Below are positions 37,581-50,142 of a stretch of DNA of 64,000 bases, piece by piece. The translations under genes and the position numbers were made by a program. Where the stretch lies: positions 14,837,532 to 14,901,531 of the forward strand of contig OX439008.1 in NCBI GenBank assembly GCA_949316495.1, written 5' to 3'. Under the pieces are notes generated by a model that worked only from the letters and a program-made list of their open reading frames with translations, was not told the origin of the DNA and ran no database searches. The stretch's first letter is position 1. The number at the start of each line of letters is the position of its first letter. The stretch comes from Amphiduros pacificus. Taxonomy: Eukaryota > Annelida > Polychaeta > Phyllodocida > Hesionidae.

Positions 37581-39481
37581 CAGTTCTATTTGTTAAAAGA
37601 AAAAAACAAAGCAGACATTTACTCATCCAGAAATGCAAATGTATACTCGGATATATGTCTGACTGCTACCTATGACTGTTAATAGGCGGACTTGGCAAGG
37701 ACTGACCTTGGCTGTGTCGGGTATGCTGATAACATCTGAGAGCCCTCTGGTGGCTGCCAACTATCTAATGGCAATACATTGCCAGTATATGTACATAATG
37801 TCTATAATGAGTACTAATTTCTCGCCATAAATGCGCTGATTCACAGAGATATGCATTGGTTGTCGGGTCTGTATCTGGCAAGAGTCGGGGCTTCCCAGCT
37901 GGCTTTTAACTCTCTCATCTTCCCCGTCTGCCACAAATTAAGCCAATTATGCGAATCAAAGTTAATAAATGCTGCATAATACATTGGCAGGTGTCTGACA
38001 AGGATTCGACCCGTTTCCACTGATAGAATGTGACAGATACGAGTCGATACCATAAACACATACCGTTTGCCTTCAGAATTCTTCTCACTTCTCCCTTCGA
38101 CAGAATGTTATATATTTGCTTGGAGTCATTTCTGACAAAATCCGGGTTAGACCTGACCAACAATGTTGTGATCATAAAATCATCCTAGAAGTGATCAAAA
38201 GGCGGATACAATCAGTCTTATTACATCTATATTAGAACATGGGAAATGTCTTGTCACATGACTGCTACAATAAGCAATTATGTCACACATACTATTTGTG
38301 GTTTTTCTCAGTTAGCTTGTTAGTGATTTTAGAGCATTTACTTCTATCATGTTAATGGGCTTCACGATATATACATGTAGGTATAAAACATCTTATAAAT
38401 GGTGCATTAGTAAATTCCACTCCTTTAACTTTACTAATGTTTGCATTTATCAGGCCACAGATGGAAAGCGAGAGAGATTAAAGAACTTACTCAGAAATAT
38501 ACACACATATTTTAACACACGTTAAACAATACTGAACGGATGACTTTACGTCAGTGAAAAACACCCACTTAGCGGATGATCTTAGAAGGAACGTGATTAA
38601 CACATGGCAGACTATGGTGAATTGTTTCATATTTTCACTTTATGGTGTCATTTCACTGAGCATCAGAGGTGATTGTACTGTGAGGAGTCGTGGGAGTAAA
38701 GAGAAACGGTGCGGAAGACAGATTCCCCACGTGGCAAGCCGGAAGAGGGAAGCTCGTATAAACTGCACTCTGCTGATACCCACAATGCATCAGTCCCCAC
38801 CTCTACGATAGAGTGCTTCCAAAACCCGCCTTAATGATGGTGGTCAGATATCTTAAAACTAATGGCGAGAAATCGGCAGAAGTTATTTTAATCCCACCTG
38901 GTATTACTATCAATTGATCATAATCTGTGACAGGCTTATTACAGGTGATCCACAGATTGAGAGAAATGAAGTAAAGATACAGACTATAAAACTGAGGCAG
39001 AACATTAATTGTCTCTATTTTTTATATAGCACACAATGTGTGCTAGGGCATTGAGAAAACGTTAAGATTTTGACACACGGTTGATACTTATCATTGAAAG
39101 GAATTGATTCATTATGTTCTGAAATAATTGCTCTTTCTAAATCTCAAATTTCTATATTGGCAAAGGCCTTTCCTCTAAGTTGGTTATCATAATCTGTGAT
39201 GGAAAAAATATTGCTTTCTCTTCACAATGGGCTATGGCTGTAACTTTTTGTTCTTTCATTGTGATGCAACTTTTAATATTGTTAACATGTCATTTATTGC
39301 TAAATGACAAAACCACAACAAGATAGGGCAAATTAAATCACAGCCAACAATATATTGTCTCACTGAAATGCGAGTCTCTTGTGGGGAGTCAGAAAAGGAT
39401 CAATTCTCTGTCTCTATGTGGAAAAAATATCACAGAAATAATTTGTCTTTTGATATCTGTGTTTTGTTGTTCAACACCCAG
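37581..39481. other. AT-rich single-copy DNA, no gene recognised
   Basis: AGCCCTCTGGTGGCTGCC (from 37741) loosely resembles a CTCF core. A 85-codon plus frame at 38554-38811 ends in a basic, GC-richer stretch but has no family signature. Confidence 0.4.
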
Positions 39482-39735
39482 CCTCCCTTTGGTCTCGTCC
39501 AATCATCATTCTCCATTTCCTCTCGTCCCATGATGCCACAGTATGGTGTGATTGGAGTGGTTATCAGAGTCACCCTCAGACACTTACTGTTTTGCTCCTC
39601 CATCTCAGGAGAGTTACCCTTGGTCCCCTATGCTCAAGCTCTCCCAGGACCCCCTGCGGCCCTTACCAGCTCACTGGGCATCCCAGACCGATACTATCTC
39701 GACTTAATCCCTCTCAGACTGGGCTGCATTGATTG
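39482..39735 (+). CDS. Candidate internal exon, product unknown
   Basis: A 254-nt segment is open in the frame starting at 39482 (84 codons plus 2 nt). It is preceded by GTTTTGTTGTTCAACACCCAG, an acceptor-like AG with a weak pyrimidine tract, and followed at 39736 by GTAAGT, a perfect donor. GC content is clearly higher than the flanks. The frame reads GLVQSSFSISSRPMMPQYGV near the start and GELPLVPYAQALPGPPAALT then SSLGIPDRYYLDLIPLRLG near the end; proline and hydrophobic residues dominate. I recognise no domain. The other two plus frames contain stops. If real it would be one exon of a gene whose other exons lie outside the visible coding-like sequence. It could also be a conserved non-coding element with chance splice signals. 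Confidence 0.22.
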
Positions 39736-42417
39736 GTAAGTGACAAGGTGACGGTCCGAGTAATATCTAGAGGGCTAGCTTGTTATGTGAGCATTGCAAC
39801 TCATCCCGGAGACGACTAACAACCAACTCACCACAAGGACAACTGCCTCCCCTGTTGCTAACATCCCTCTCTTTGAAGTTATATAAAACATTTTTCATCG
39901 TGCAATGTCTGATATGCTTAGCGTCAATTTTCTTGTCAGAGGGAGCTAGACGTTGACAAGCAGTTCCAGATCAATGTCTCTCCAATGCCTCAACTGTATT
40001 TAAAAATTTCATTTCAAAGTTTATCAGAGGATCCCTTTTATAACTCTAGGAAATTATTTCAATCTCTGAAGCCAAGAGCAAGGATTATGACAAGGTTCTA
40101 CTTATGTTATTGTATTCATTTTCCTTCCAGAATCCTGAAATCTGTTTTATTCCAATTCTAGCTTTTCTTTACACACACAGTGAAAACGGTGTCTCTAAAA
40201 TTTATTGTATTATAATCAACCTTTTAGGAAGACAAAGAATGAAAAATTTACAAAGAATCAGAAGAAAAGTTATTTAATTTAAGCATAAGTGTGTTACCTA
40301 TTACCAATGTAGGTCACATATGTCAAGAGCAGGAAATATGACCCAATTGTACCTTGCATGGAGGCTTTTAACATTTCTCTATATTAGCAGATACCACTGT
40401 GCATTGAAAAAGATAGACACAAATAAAATGAATATTATGATCAAAACTTTTAGGACCAAAGTACAAAGAATCAAATTTGGTTACCATGAGGCTTCAGTGT
40501 GCTTGGTTTAATACTTGTGACACAAAGAGGTCAAATCTGATCATAACTTTCAACAACAAATATCAAACCATCACAGAAAAATAGTGCCTTTTTTACTGGT
40601 GCAATTCATAATGATTTAAGAATAACCTAAATGACCTAAACCTCTTACAGATGAAAATATTTCACATTCTGGTATGGTGTGAAATCTGTCACTGTTAGCA
40701 ACAAGCACATCCTTCAGTCTGTTACCATAGCAACCAAGCCTCATTCTGAATACAAGATGGTCACCATTAACCCTTCTAAGGGTTGACAATGGCAACAAAA
40801 TTCCTCTAATGGATAGTAATACATCTAACAGTGTGTGAAAGGAAGAAATATCAGGATTCGAGACAGAAAATGATTGAAAGTTGATCATATCAAGATATCA
40901 TAACCTCCAAACATTAAGTAGTTCTCAACTTCAGATTATTTCCTATCTTTTATATAACTTTAATAGAAGATTTGAAAAATTATTGCAAAACCAATTTGAT
41001 AGGGGCTCTTTTCACACTCAAATTTACGGTTTAAGCTTCCATATCTAAAAAAACTAATGTCATTTTTTTCACTTTTATCTTTTCAACCATTAAAATATGA
41101 GATATTATGAGATATTCAGATATTACATATTTTATTTCATATTACTTTAGTCGATTTAGGTATAAGCTGTTCCCATTTCAGCCTTCTGTGGTGAAAAAAA
41201 TCTGATAACTAACTCAACCCCTGACCATCCCCTATGAGTTAATAAGAAAATTATTATCTTTTCTATGAAGAAAATGTCCTTCTAATTTCACATCCAAAAT
41301 AATTGTCTATGAAATAAGCGTATGTCTGAGTGAGTATAATAACCAGAGCATTGTATACGACGCATGGTGTATGATTCAAAAAGCTAATTATAAATCTATT
41401 TTGAATGTGTCACATTCAATTATGGGCTAGACAAGGAAAACAGACACACTCTTAATGCCATAATACATGATGATGAAAATTTGCTTCTTAAAATTGATAT
41501 TACCAGATAAAAATTGATTTTTTGCGGAAGCTATAAGTACTATTGTCAAACTCTTGGACAAACTTTCTCATATCAAACTAATGGAACTTTCATATATTCT
41601 GACTCCATTTATAACACTGTCAACCTGTATGTTGAGACGTTCATTTAATTTGTGACTAATACCTGTTGAATTCATTGTCGCCATGTCTAAATGTGTCTGA
41701 GCACAAAAAAATAAAGGATGATAAACGAGCCTTTGATTAAAACGACACATTTGAAAATAACTCTCTTGGAATGGATCTGCTCAGTTTGAGAACTTTTCTG
41801 TTTGCTGGTTTAAGGTGACTGTCTGTGGGGGAAGGACCAATTTGTCCAATACAGCATGATGACCTGCCATCCGTGTCGTCCTACACTGGCATATTTGCCT
41901 CATGAACTATCTCTAGACTCTTGCCAGGGCTCGTTTAGCCCAAATATAGACACATTTAGTGTCATTGCAAGTCCCCCTGCCTGAGTACTCTGTCAATAAT
42001 GCTCACTTTGTCTTGCCTGCTCCCAGGAAGATCACTTTGTCTAGCCTGTCAGCAGACAGGAAGTGCTACAGCAGCCATATTGGTTGGGGTAAGGCAGGGC
42101 TGTCCTTATCTGACAGTAATAAATGCAGATGACCTTTTAAAACTGGCAAATGTCCTAAAATAGTGCTATTCACTTGACAGTATCTACATAGATGCAACTT
42201 CTACATTATGCCAATAGACTTGTCAAATAACTATGCCAGATTGTGAGTGACTCAGCCCCCAATAAGGCACATTAAAACCCTATAAATCTTCCCATGAATC
42301 AAATTATCAGAGATTTACACCTGAAAGTCTGGCATTATGCTGCCATTTTAACCCTTTACATAAAAAATCAAAACTGGATGTCCTTATTGTAAAAAATAAT
42401 GGCTTCTGGGAAATCCT
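39736..42417. other. AT-rich single-copy DNA, no gene recognised
   Basis: Contains an isolated copy of CTGACCATCCCCTATG (41221-41236), the core of the 58-bp array downstream. Otherwise nothing seen. Confidence 0.45.
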
Positions 42418-42938
42418 CTTCTCATTCCTATTATTTAATCCCCAAACTGACCATCCCCTATGCTCTACTTAAATCCTTCTCAATCCTATCATTTAAAACC
42501 GTAACTGACCATCCCCTACGGTCCACTAAAATTATTCTCAATCCTATCATTTAAAACCCAAACTGGCCATCCCCTATGGTCCACTAAAATTATTCTCAAT
42601 CCTATCATTTAAAACCCAAACTGATCATCCCCTATGGTCCACTAAAATTATTCTCAATCCTATCATTTAAAACCCAAACTGATCATCCCCTATGGTCCAC
42701 TTAAATTGTTCTCAATCCTGTCATTTAAAACCCAAACTGACCATCCCCTATGGTCCACTTAAATTGTTCTCAATCCTATCATTTAAAACTCAAACTGATC
42801 ATCCCCTATGGTCCACTTAAATTGTTCACAATCCTATCATTTAAAACCAAAACTGACCATCCCCTATGGTCCACTTAAATTGTTCACAATCCTATCATTT
42901 AAAACCAAACTGACCATCCCCTATGGTCCACTTAAATC
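42418..42938. repeat. Minisatellite, 58-bp unit, about 9 copies
   Basis: ATCCTATCATTTAAAACCC recurs at 42541, 42599 and 42657, followed by AAACTGACCATCCCCTATGG and TCCACTTAAATTGTTCTCA. Confidence 0.95.
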
Positions 42939-43554
42939 CTTGATTACAAGACAAGATCAATGACTTCTGGATATCTTTACTCAACAGTTCCATATTTCAT
43001 GTTGGGGAAACTTGCATATCTTCTCAAAATATTTCTTATCATCCTGATATCTTTCTGTCAGTAGTTATATCAATTTCTATTTTGCTACATAAAAGGTCTG
43101 ATGCATCAATATTGGGCTATATTTTTTTTCAAATATCTTTGAATTTCATCCATAAAACAGGAATAAAAAATAAATGTAATATAAGAAATGCTATACATTT
43201 CGAATTTTCGAACAAATCTTCATATTACTTCGTAAGCTTTGGCTCTTATTGGTGAAATATTGGACTTAGCGTTAACAGAACAGACACTCAGAACATTAAA
43301 TATCTATGGTTGTGAAGACAGATACGACTCTGAAAGTAATATCTCAAAGACGCCCTTAATTGTTGGCAACAAGCAAACTTTTCTCACAATATAATGTTTT
43401 ATTGAAAGATTTTTACATCAAAGGAAATAGTAAAACAGCCATAATGTTTTGAAAGACAATAGAATAGGAACAACATAAGTACACAGTGAAATAAAAAATG
43501 ATGTTATAAGGATATAATTTCTTTTCACTTCCTTCTCTTAGATATTCTTAACTC
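42939..43554. other. AT-rich single-copy DNA, nothing recognised
   Basis: Spacer between the 58-bp array and the duplicated segment. Confidence 0.45.
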
Positions 43555-44070
43555 TCAAGAACTGTCTGATGAATATTACAAAAAACTGGCAGATTATATT
43601 CTTGTGAGAGGGATAGAGTAATATTACTATTACAAGACCAGTTTGTTTGTTTGTTTGTTTGTTTGTTTGTTTGTTTGTTTGTTTGTTTGTTTGTTTGGGG
43701 TTTTACATCACTTTCGACATTATTTCAGTCATTTCATGATGAGACCTACTTGTAGCAGATATAGTGCTGCCTCACTGAATTGTCATGTTGCAGGTTCTTG
43801 GCATGACAACCCACCCAGTCACAGATTTACAAGGACAACGGGTTAACCCTTTGGCATACAAGACCGGATATTTGCTGGATATTCTTAACATTGTTAATGA
43901 CCACAAGATGAGAGGAGCGCTGGTCTACCGGTTGACAAATATCACAAAAACCTGACAGACTAGATTCTCGTGAGAGAGGGAGGGAGTAAAAATACTATTA
44001 TAAGACAATACATCTGCTGGATATTGTTAATGTTGTTTATGCCTTTAAGATAAGTATAGAGCTGGTCGTC
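43555..44070. repeat. Tandem duplication, unit about 147 bp, interrupted by a SINE
   Basis: AATATTACAAAAAACTGGCA with TTCTTGTGAGAGGGATAGAG before the SINE matches AATATCACAAAAACCTGACA with TTCTCGTGAGAGAGGGAGGG after it. GCTGGATATTCTTAACATTG and GCTGGATATTGTTAATGTTG match likewise. Subtracting the SINE and its duplicated target gives a unit of about 147 bp. Confidence 0.8.
43640..43856 (-). mobile_element. Young-looking 5'-truncated SINE with target-site duplication
   Basis: Minus-strand reading gives GGGTTAACCCGTTGTCCTTG, the 3' domain TGAAATGACTGAAATAATG and a long (AAAC)n tail of about 14 units (seen as GTTT on plus). The tRNA-like head is missing. A perfect 9-bp duplication TACAAGACC lies at 43631-43639 and 43857-43865. 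The long pure tail and intact duplication suggest a recent insertion. The matching site in the second half of the tandem duplication (TATAAGACAATACATCTG) is empty. Confidence 0.92.
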
Positions 44071-45591
44071 CCTGGTCACAAATCATACGATTCCTACTTC
44101 ACCTAAACTGTTAATCCCATTTAACCTCCTGGAAATCTCACTGATCCCCACATGATCCAGCTGGCTTTGGGCAATACCCTTTAAATCCACTCTCAACTTA
44201 AAAGTTCCCTTCCAACCTTCTATCTATCTGCTGGTGGCTTTACAGATGGGGTTCCATGCTGCAGCAGCTGCATGGTTCTGGACAGGGCAAAGCAATGTGC
44301 CATGACTGGGTGGAACATCTTAATACTTTCACTTTAATATAACATCACCTCTGTTCTTTTACTATATATATAACCTGGAGTAAAATATTCCCTCAAAGAT
44401 TAAAAAAAAACAGGCTTAGGAATTGTTTTCTTTATGTAATTTGTTGTTTTCTCTGATGTACTCTATGGATACTTTGCATTCACCATTTTGCTAGCATCAT
44501 ATCAAGGCTTTTATGAAAAAAAACACTCTCTCAAGATGTTTAATCTGAAAAGTGTGACCACTTACATTAAACAACTTAATATTATTACTTGTTTCATATT
44601 CCCACAAGGTCAAAGCCAAAATGTTATTGTTTGAATAGGTATAAGTCAGACTGGAGATCTTTGACAATATGTGCCCTTAGTACCATCATTCCTGTTTGTC
44701 CTAAAGATAAATAGGAATGATGCACAGGCTTCTGTCCCTCCAACATACACAGGAGATAACAATAAGCCCAATTTTATATGGCGGTGGGCCTAAAAAACCT
44801 TTGTGACAATCTAAAATCCACCATTTTTACAACAAATCATGTACATATTTTTGCTTTAAGAATAAATATCAAATTTGCTATGCCTATAATAAAATACACT
44901 GAAGATATAAGCATCTTATTTGAAATATAAATTGGTCTGTGAGACTTAATATATCGATGTTGTCACAATAAGGAATAAATATAAAAATATCATTTTCTGT
45001 GGGAAATTCAGCACCTGGCATAATACCAATATAAATGTAATTATATTTGTCACTGAATTTAAAACTTGTCAAATATGAAATCAATAATTTGCTCTATAAT
45101 TAGGTTGATGAAATTTAACATTTTGAGGAGACAATCTAAGTATTGATTTTACAAATTAAAATTTGAAGATTTAATTTTTGCTCAATTTGTCCAATGATCG
45201 ATGATTTTCCGATTTGGCTGCGGTTCGCTATTTCATCATCAATTGTTTGCAGATTCAAATTTGTGAATTCAATGAAGGAACATCACACAAAAATTAAACA
45301 TTACAAATCAAAGTTAACTGGATGTCACAAAACTGAGCTAGATTTGTCTGTTAATCAGCAAGAATGGCGACTGATATAACTCCATTTTCCCATATATGCC
45401 TTGTCCAAAATATCTGGATATTTTGTTAATCAACAGAATCCTATTCCTATCTCTCTCCTAACAAACTGACGGTTCTGTCTTTCCAGCAGACAAGCACATA
45501 CCAGAATTAATTTATATTTATTGAAAATGAGACATATGAAATAAGTAATCTGCCTATGGTGATTCATTTAGTCTATAATAAATATACATAC

Positions 45592-45595
<4 letters not shown>
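44071..45595. other. AT-rich single-copy DNA, nothing recognised
   Basis: No repeat or exon-like segment seen. Confidence 0.45.
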
Positions 45596-45660
<65 letters not shown>

Positions 45661-45694
45661 TATATATATAGATATATATATATTATATATATAT
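45596..45694. repeat. (TA)n microsatellite
   Basis: About 100 bp of TA with three small interruptions near its right end. Confidence 0.97.
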
Positions 45695-47006
45695 TTAAGT
45701 ACTACTTTCAACACAATTGATTCACAGCAAATAAGTCACACAAAGATAATGATTCCAAATGAGAATGGAATGGCGATGGAGTTATGATTTATGAATGTTC
45801 ACATCTTTCTATCATGTCTAACATTCATAAATCATATTTTCAGTAACTGACCCTAATCTCTTCAAATATCTTTTCAAGCTAAAATACAATTAATTATAAT
45901 TAAATTACCATTTAATTATAATCAAATTAAATGGCAAGAATCATCAAGCCAATGAAAATCATGTACTTGCTTTTATGATATATTATCTCGGATACATTCT
46001 CGTGAGCAGGTCATTTTTGGAGCGACTCAAGAAAACATATACTCACATTTTGTGCTCTTTTTACCCCTTAAAATGCCGTAAAAACACCCACCTGCAAATA
46101 GAATGAATAATATTACATAACATCTCTATTTGTAAATCCATTAAGATAAATCACATTAAGAGAAATAAAAATTGCATCTTTTGTGGTGCCCCCTAGAGGC
46201 AAAAAATGCTAATATCATTAGCTTGACATATTCAAAATATATCACTGATTGTGTTAATCTGGTATTCACTCAGCAGGCAGATATTTGGAAGTATAACCTT
46301 CAAATCTTTATATATTCCATTAAATTGTCAAATGTGAACATATCTCCATAGCCTGAAGCTCGGCTGACAAATCCCTTTCTGTTGACATGTTAATTGACAG
46401 TTGTGAATCCGAATATTTGTTTTCATTTCCCAAGACGTGCGAGTATTTATTTCTTGAAGGCACTGGAACTTTTTAGTGTCTTATCAATCCTTTCTGCCTC
46501 AAAATGGAGATTTTATTTCCATTCAGATTTTACACAGCTAATGTCATCAGTTCAAAGTTAAAACTCATCAACCATCAATGAGTGAATTATGAGTCTCATG
46601 GCAACAGTACCTAGCAACCAATCTTTCTCTGCCTTTTTTTTTCACATCATCTTCCAGTTCTTTTTAATTTTAATCTTATAAATCATTTAGATCTGTCTAA
46701 ATGTCACACCCTATTAAACGACTATTTAAAAAAAAAAAAATCATGATCTCTTAAATCATTTTAAGGCTCTGAAATCCTGAACAGATTATGTTATCTTACA
46801 TAGCGGCATAAACTGAGTGGTCAGTGTTTTATTTGTTATCTCTGGCTGGAGTGTAGCAAGGCTTAGGGGGCTAGACCGGGACATATACCCCCTTCCATTG
46901 TTACTTAAATGCCTCGCATCCTGCCTCCTATTATGGGTGTGAGCGGCAAGCGTTCACGCCATACATTTCAAGCAGAGTTGTGACAATCTCAGGTTTATAT
47001 ATCCAG
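45695..47006. other. AT-rich single-copy DNA, no gene recognised
   Basis: The only distinct item is the CTCF-like motif at 46186-46200, listed separately. Confidence 0.45.
46186..46200 (-). promoter_or_regulatory. CTCF-like motif
   Basis: GTGCCCCCTAGAGGC matches most of the CTCF core as read on the minus strand (consensus form GCGCCCCCTAGTGG). CTCF and its zinc fingers are conserved in molluscs, but binding here is untested. Confidence 0.35.
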
Positions 47007-47167
47007 TTTGGCAATCTGCAGCACCTCCCTACGAGGCCTTGGTTTGTCGATGTCTTCGGGGGCCTCAGCAAAATTTTACCACTGTCAGCAGATTGTTATT
47101 TTCAAAGGCACCCACGTATAAAATCACGAGCCTTTCTTCCTGCAGATTGCAGCAGTCTGTACAGATG
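47007..47167 (+). CDS. Candidate exon or 22-nt micro-exon, product unknown
   Basis: A perfect donor GTAAGT starts at 47168. Two acceptors are possible: TTTATATATCCAG ending at 47006 (161-nt exon) or the strong GCCTTTCTTCCTGCAG ending at 47145, which leaves a 22-nt piece. Two plus frames are open through the longer version, one reading FVDVFGGLSKILPLSADC, the other LRGPQQNFTTVSRLLFSKAP. Neither is recognisable. Weak evidence, recorded because a strong acceptor and a perfect donor lie so close together. Confidence 0.15.
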
Positions 47168-47929
47168 GTAAGTCTGTATAATATTACTTATACCGCATTT
47201 TTCTCTTTAACGCTCAAACATTCAACTTTTCATAATTAGATCCTTTTAACTTGGAAAAATATATCCTTATAATTTAAGATCTATATCCTAAAACATATCA
47301 CTTTAATATGATGGCATGATGATAAAATATATTCTTCTATATTGTCCGATTATGATATATATAAATACCATTCTCTAATACCGATCCCAATAATAAAACA
47401 TTATATCATCCTATGAATAAATATATTCTAAATGAAATGTTAGACTTGATAAGAAAATATTTGTCTACTCCACCCTCACAATGAAATATCATATCCTTTC
47501 ATCGTATTTTGATATAATAACTTTATCATATATCATCCTGATAATGAAACATCCTTTATTAAATTATGCTGTCTTCATGACTAAAGATTATATCCTTTTT
47601 ACCGTACCATCATCCAGATGGTATAGAACATACGCTTTTTTCTAGCAATCAAAGCCATACAAGGCTTTATCCGTTTACAAGATTAGTCTCAATTGCCTGC
47701 GATACCTAACTTCTTCTTGTATGATGTGATTATCTGGTGGCAAGTGGCTCCCCCTTGTGGGTGTCTGATTTATTCCACCAACATTCATACATGACAATAA
47801 CCCATCATTACACACCAATATAGAATACCTATGTTGTTGGACTACTGAGCATTTATATGACACTAGAAACATTAAGTAAGTGGTGTCTCAGGGAATAATG
47901 TGATATGAAAAAAAAAGAAAGTCACTGAA
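47168..47929. other. AT-rich single-copy DNA with a CTCF-like motif
   Basis: No gene recognised. GCTCCCCCTTGTGG at 47747-47760 is described separately. Confidence 0.45.
47747..47760 (-). promoter_or_regulatory. CTCF-like motif
   Basis: GCTCCCCCTTGTGG matches 12 of 14 positions of GCGCCCCCTAGTGG, same orientation as the motif at 46186. Confidence 0.35.
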
Positions 47930-48055
47930 TATATATAATAATATATAATAATATAATATATATAATATATAATAATAGTAATAATAGTAATAATAATAAT
48001 AACAACAACAACAACAACAACAACAACAATAATAATAATGATGATAATATATAAT
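47930..48055. repeat. Compound microsatellite (ATA/AAT/AAC)
   Basis: AT-rich ATAATA repeats run into (AAC)n at about 48000-48029 and then (AAT)/(GAT) repeats. Confidence 0.95.
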
Positions 48056-48467
48056 TGAAAAAAAGAACATTTTCAAAAATCACTAAAAATATATAATAAT
48101 ATACATTGGTTAGGAAGCCATTTTGTGCGTGATTGAGACGAGAGATGTGTGTCCGTGGTAGGGGTGCATGAGTGATGATTTACCCCAGACCCGACTGGCA
48201 GTGTCTGCCGCATTCCTTCTCTTTAATCTTACTGACACGGCTACACCTCGCGAGACAACGGTGCATATGGCCGTACACAACAAACTTCCATTAAAGAGTC
48301 GGCTGTGATCTTGGGGAGCCATTATTTCACTGACCTTGAGCTGGTAACATCTCCCAACGACCTCCTGCTAATGTGTCTGTCCAGCCCGTGGCACAACTCT
48401 CCGGTGATAATTTGAAAAATAGAGCACCCTACTAAACTCAAGTCCTTCTTCCTTCCGAGCATAATGG

Positions 48468-48480
48468 CTCAGAGGGCGCC
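48468..48480 (+). promoter_or_regulatory. CTCF-like motif
   Basis: CTCAGAGGGCGCC, followed by ACC, fits the plus-strand CTCF core (CCAGCAGAGGGCGC form). Orientation is opposite to the two motifs upstream. Confidence 0.35.
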
Positions 48481-49172
48481 ACCGGCAGCTTTACTGTCAT
48501 GCCGCATCGCAACATATATATATTTTTATCACATTTTCTCAGCAGTTTTCTCATTCTTGCAATAACCATACAACAGTAATACATGTGAATGTGTTTTTTT
48601 TTGTTCTTTGCAGGAAAGGAAAAAATCTTCTGGTATAAAGATGTTCTTATGTTCGGAAAAAAAACAGCCATCACCTAGATTCAATGAACACGATGTGATG
48701 AAATTCGAGATTATAAACTTTGGCTGGAGTGATCTGTTCATCAGAGAAATGAACAGAGGAAACATCCTGCCTCCTTTACAACTAAATAATGGACAATTCA
48801 TATCTTATCATTCTTGTGAATGAGCCTCAGTAAATATACTGCAAAAGCAATCAAAGATATAGCCCGACGGGATCTTGGCCCTATTATATTTTATATTTTC
48901 ATCAACATTTCTCAAACATCTTGCCTCAAGCAAAAATCTGAATCTGATAAGAAACTACAAAAGAAAAAAAATTCAATTAAATATGCTCATGGCTTGTTTG
49001 TGTGACACATGTTGTGACAAGAACTCGAGCTTATTTTGAGATTTATATAAATTTTATATGATATACCAAAAATATATGTTGAAGGTAAGGTCCGGGCTGT
49101 ACATACAAGGTTACGCATATGTGATGGATCACTTTGTGTGGCCAATATCTACCTGGACACATCCGCTAGTCA

Positions 49173-49234
49173 CCATGGAATTCAGGAGTCAAGGTCAGAG
49201 TAACCATGGCAACCAGAGGTCAAGGTCATGGCCA
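49173..49234 (+). repeat. 31-bp direct repeat carrying nuclear-receptor extended half-sites
   Basis: CCATGG starts at 49173 and 49204, and TCAAGGTCA at 49189-49197 and 49220-49228, both 31 bp apart. TCAAGGTCA is the extended half-site bound by ERR, SF-1/FTZ-F1 type receptors. Confidence 0.6.
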
Positions 49235-50142
49235 CCATGACGATGAAGGGTCGATCACAGGGGAACACCTGGGGACACAAGACAATTCAATGGAACGACC
49301 TCACGTGGGAGTGAAGAGGGGGACTTCTTGAATATTTGATATTTTTCATTCTTTTGATAAAGCCTAAAAAAAACCAACTAGTTTTCAATTTTCTTGCCTA
49401 CCCTGGTTTACACCAGCTACCTTAACATTTTTTTTTTACTTTCTAGGTGAAAAAAAAACATAATTTGAGTTATTATTTCATTGATGAATATATCCATTCT
49501 CTATATACTTGATCACTTTTAACAAAAAATAGAAAAATGATAAATAACTAAACCCTATCCTATTTTTTAGGGCATATCATCAGAAACAAAGTTACCTTTT
49601 TTGGGCCTAGAGATGGTCCACCCCACCTCCTTTCAATCCACACACACTCAAGACTAATGTAATCCTTGCACCTAACATAAATGCCAATCTGGTCTCAGGT
49701 TTGACCAGTTTAATCTTAGGGGGTTTAAAAATAACTGACAGTGGGAGATCAGGGGTAATGAAAAAACAGAAAGTGGTTATCCAAATTTAGAGGGTGATCA
49801 GAATTTAATGTGTTTCTCCTGGATATTTTCCGACATTTCCTCCATGTTTTTAAACAGGAAAGAACTGACTAAATCAAACTCATGACATACAAGACAAAAC
49901 AAGAGCAAAGATAGAGCAAAGAGGGTAAAGTCATTGAAGCTGTGACCCAAATTGTAACCTGAATAATAACACAAAAATAGAGACAAAGCAAGGAGGCCAA
50001 TGTAATTATAAGTTGAGATCTGAAGGTAGGTGTGGAAAGCCTGGCTAGCAGTGCCATGTTGTCCCCCGTGGTGGACTGAACTCCCAAAGTAAATTTCATC
50101 AGGAGACGTTGATGCATTTTCGGGACACACCTTGTCAGCCTT

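Noticed and set aside
43643-43846. 67-codon plus frame starting MFVCLFVCLF
   Set aside because: Translation of the SINE tail (GTTT)n and body, not a signal peptide or membrane protein.
47888-48076. 62-codon minus frame rich in Y and C
   Set aside because: Translation of the compound ATA/AAC microsatellite.
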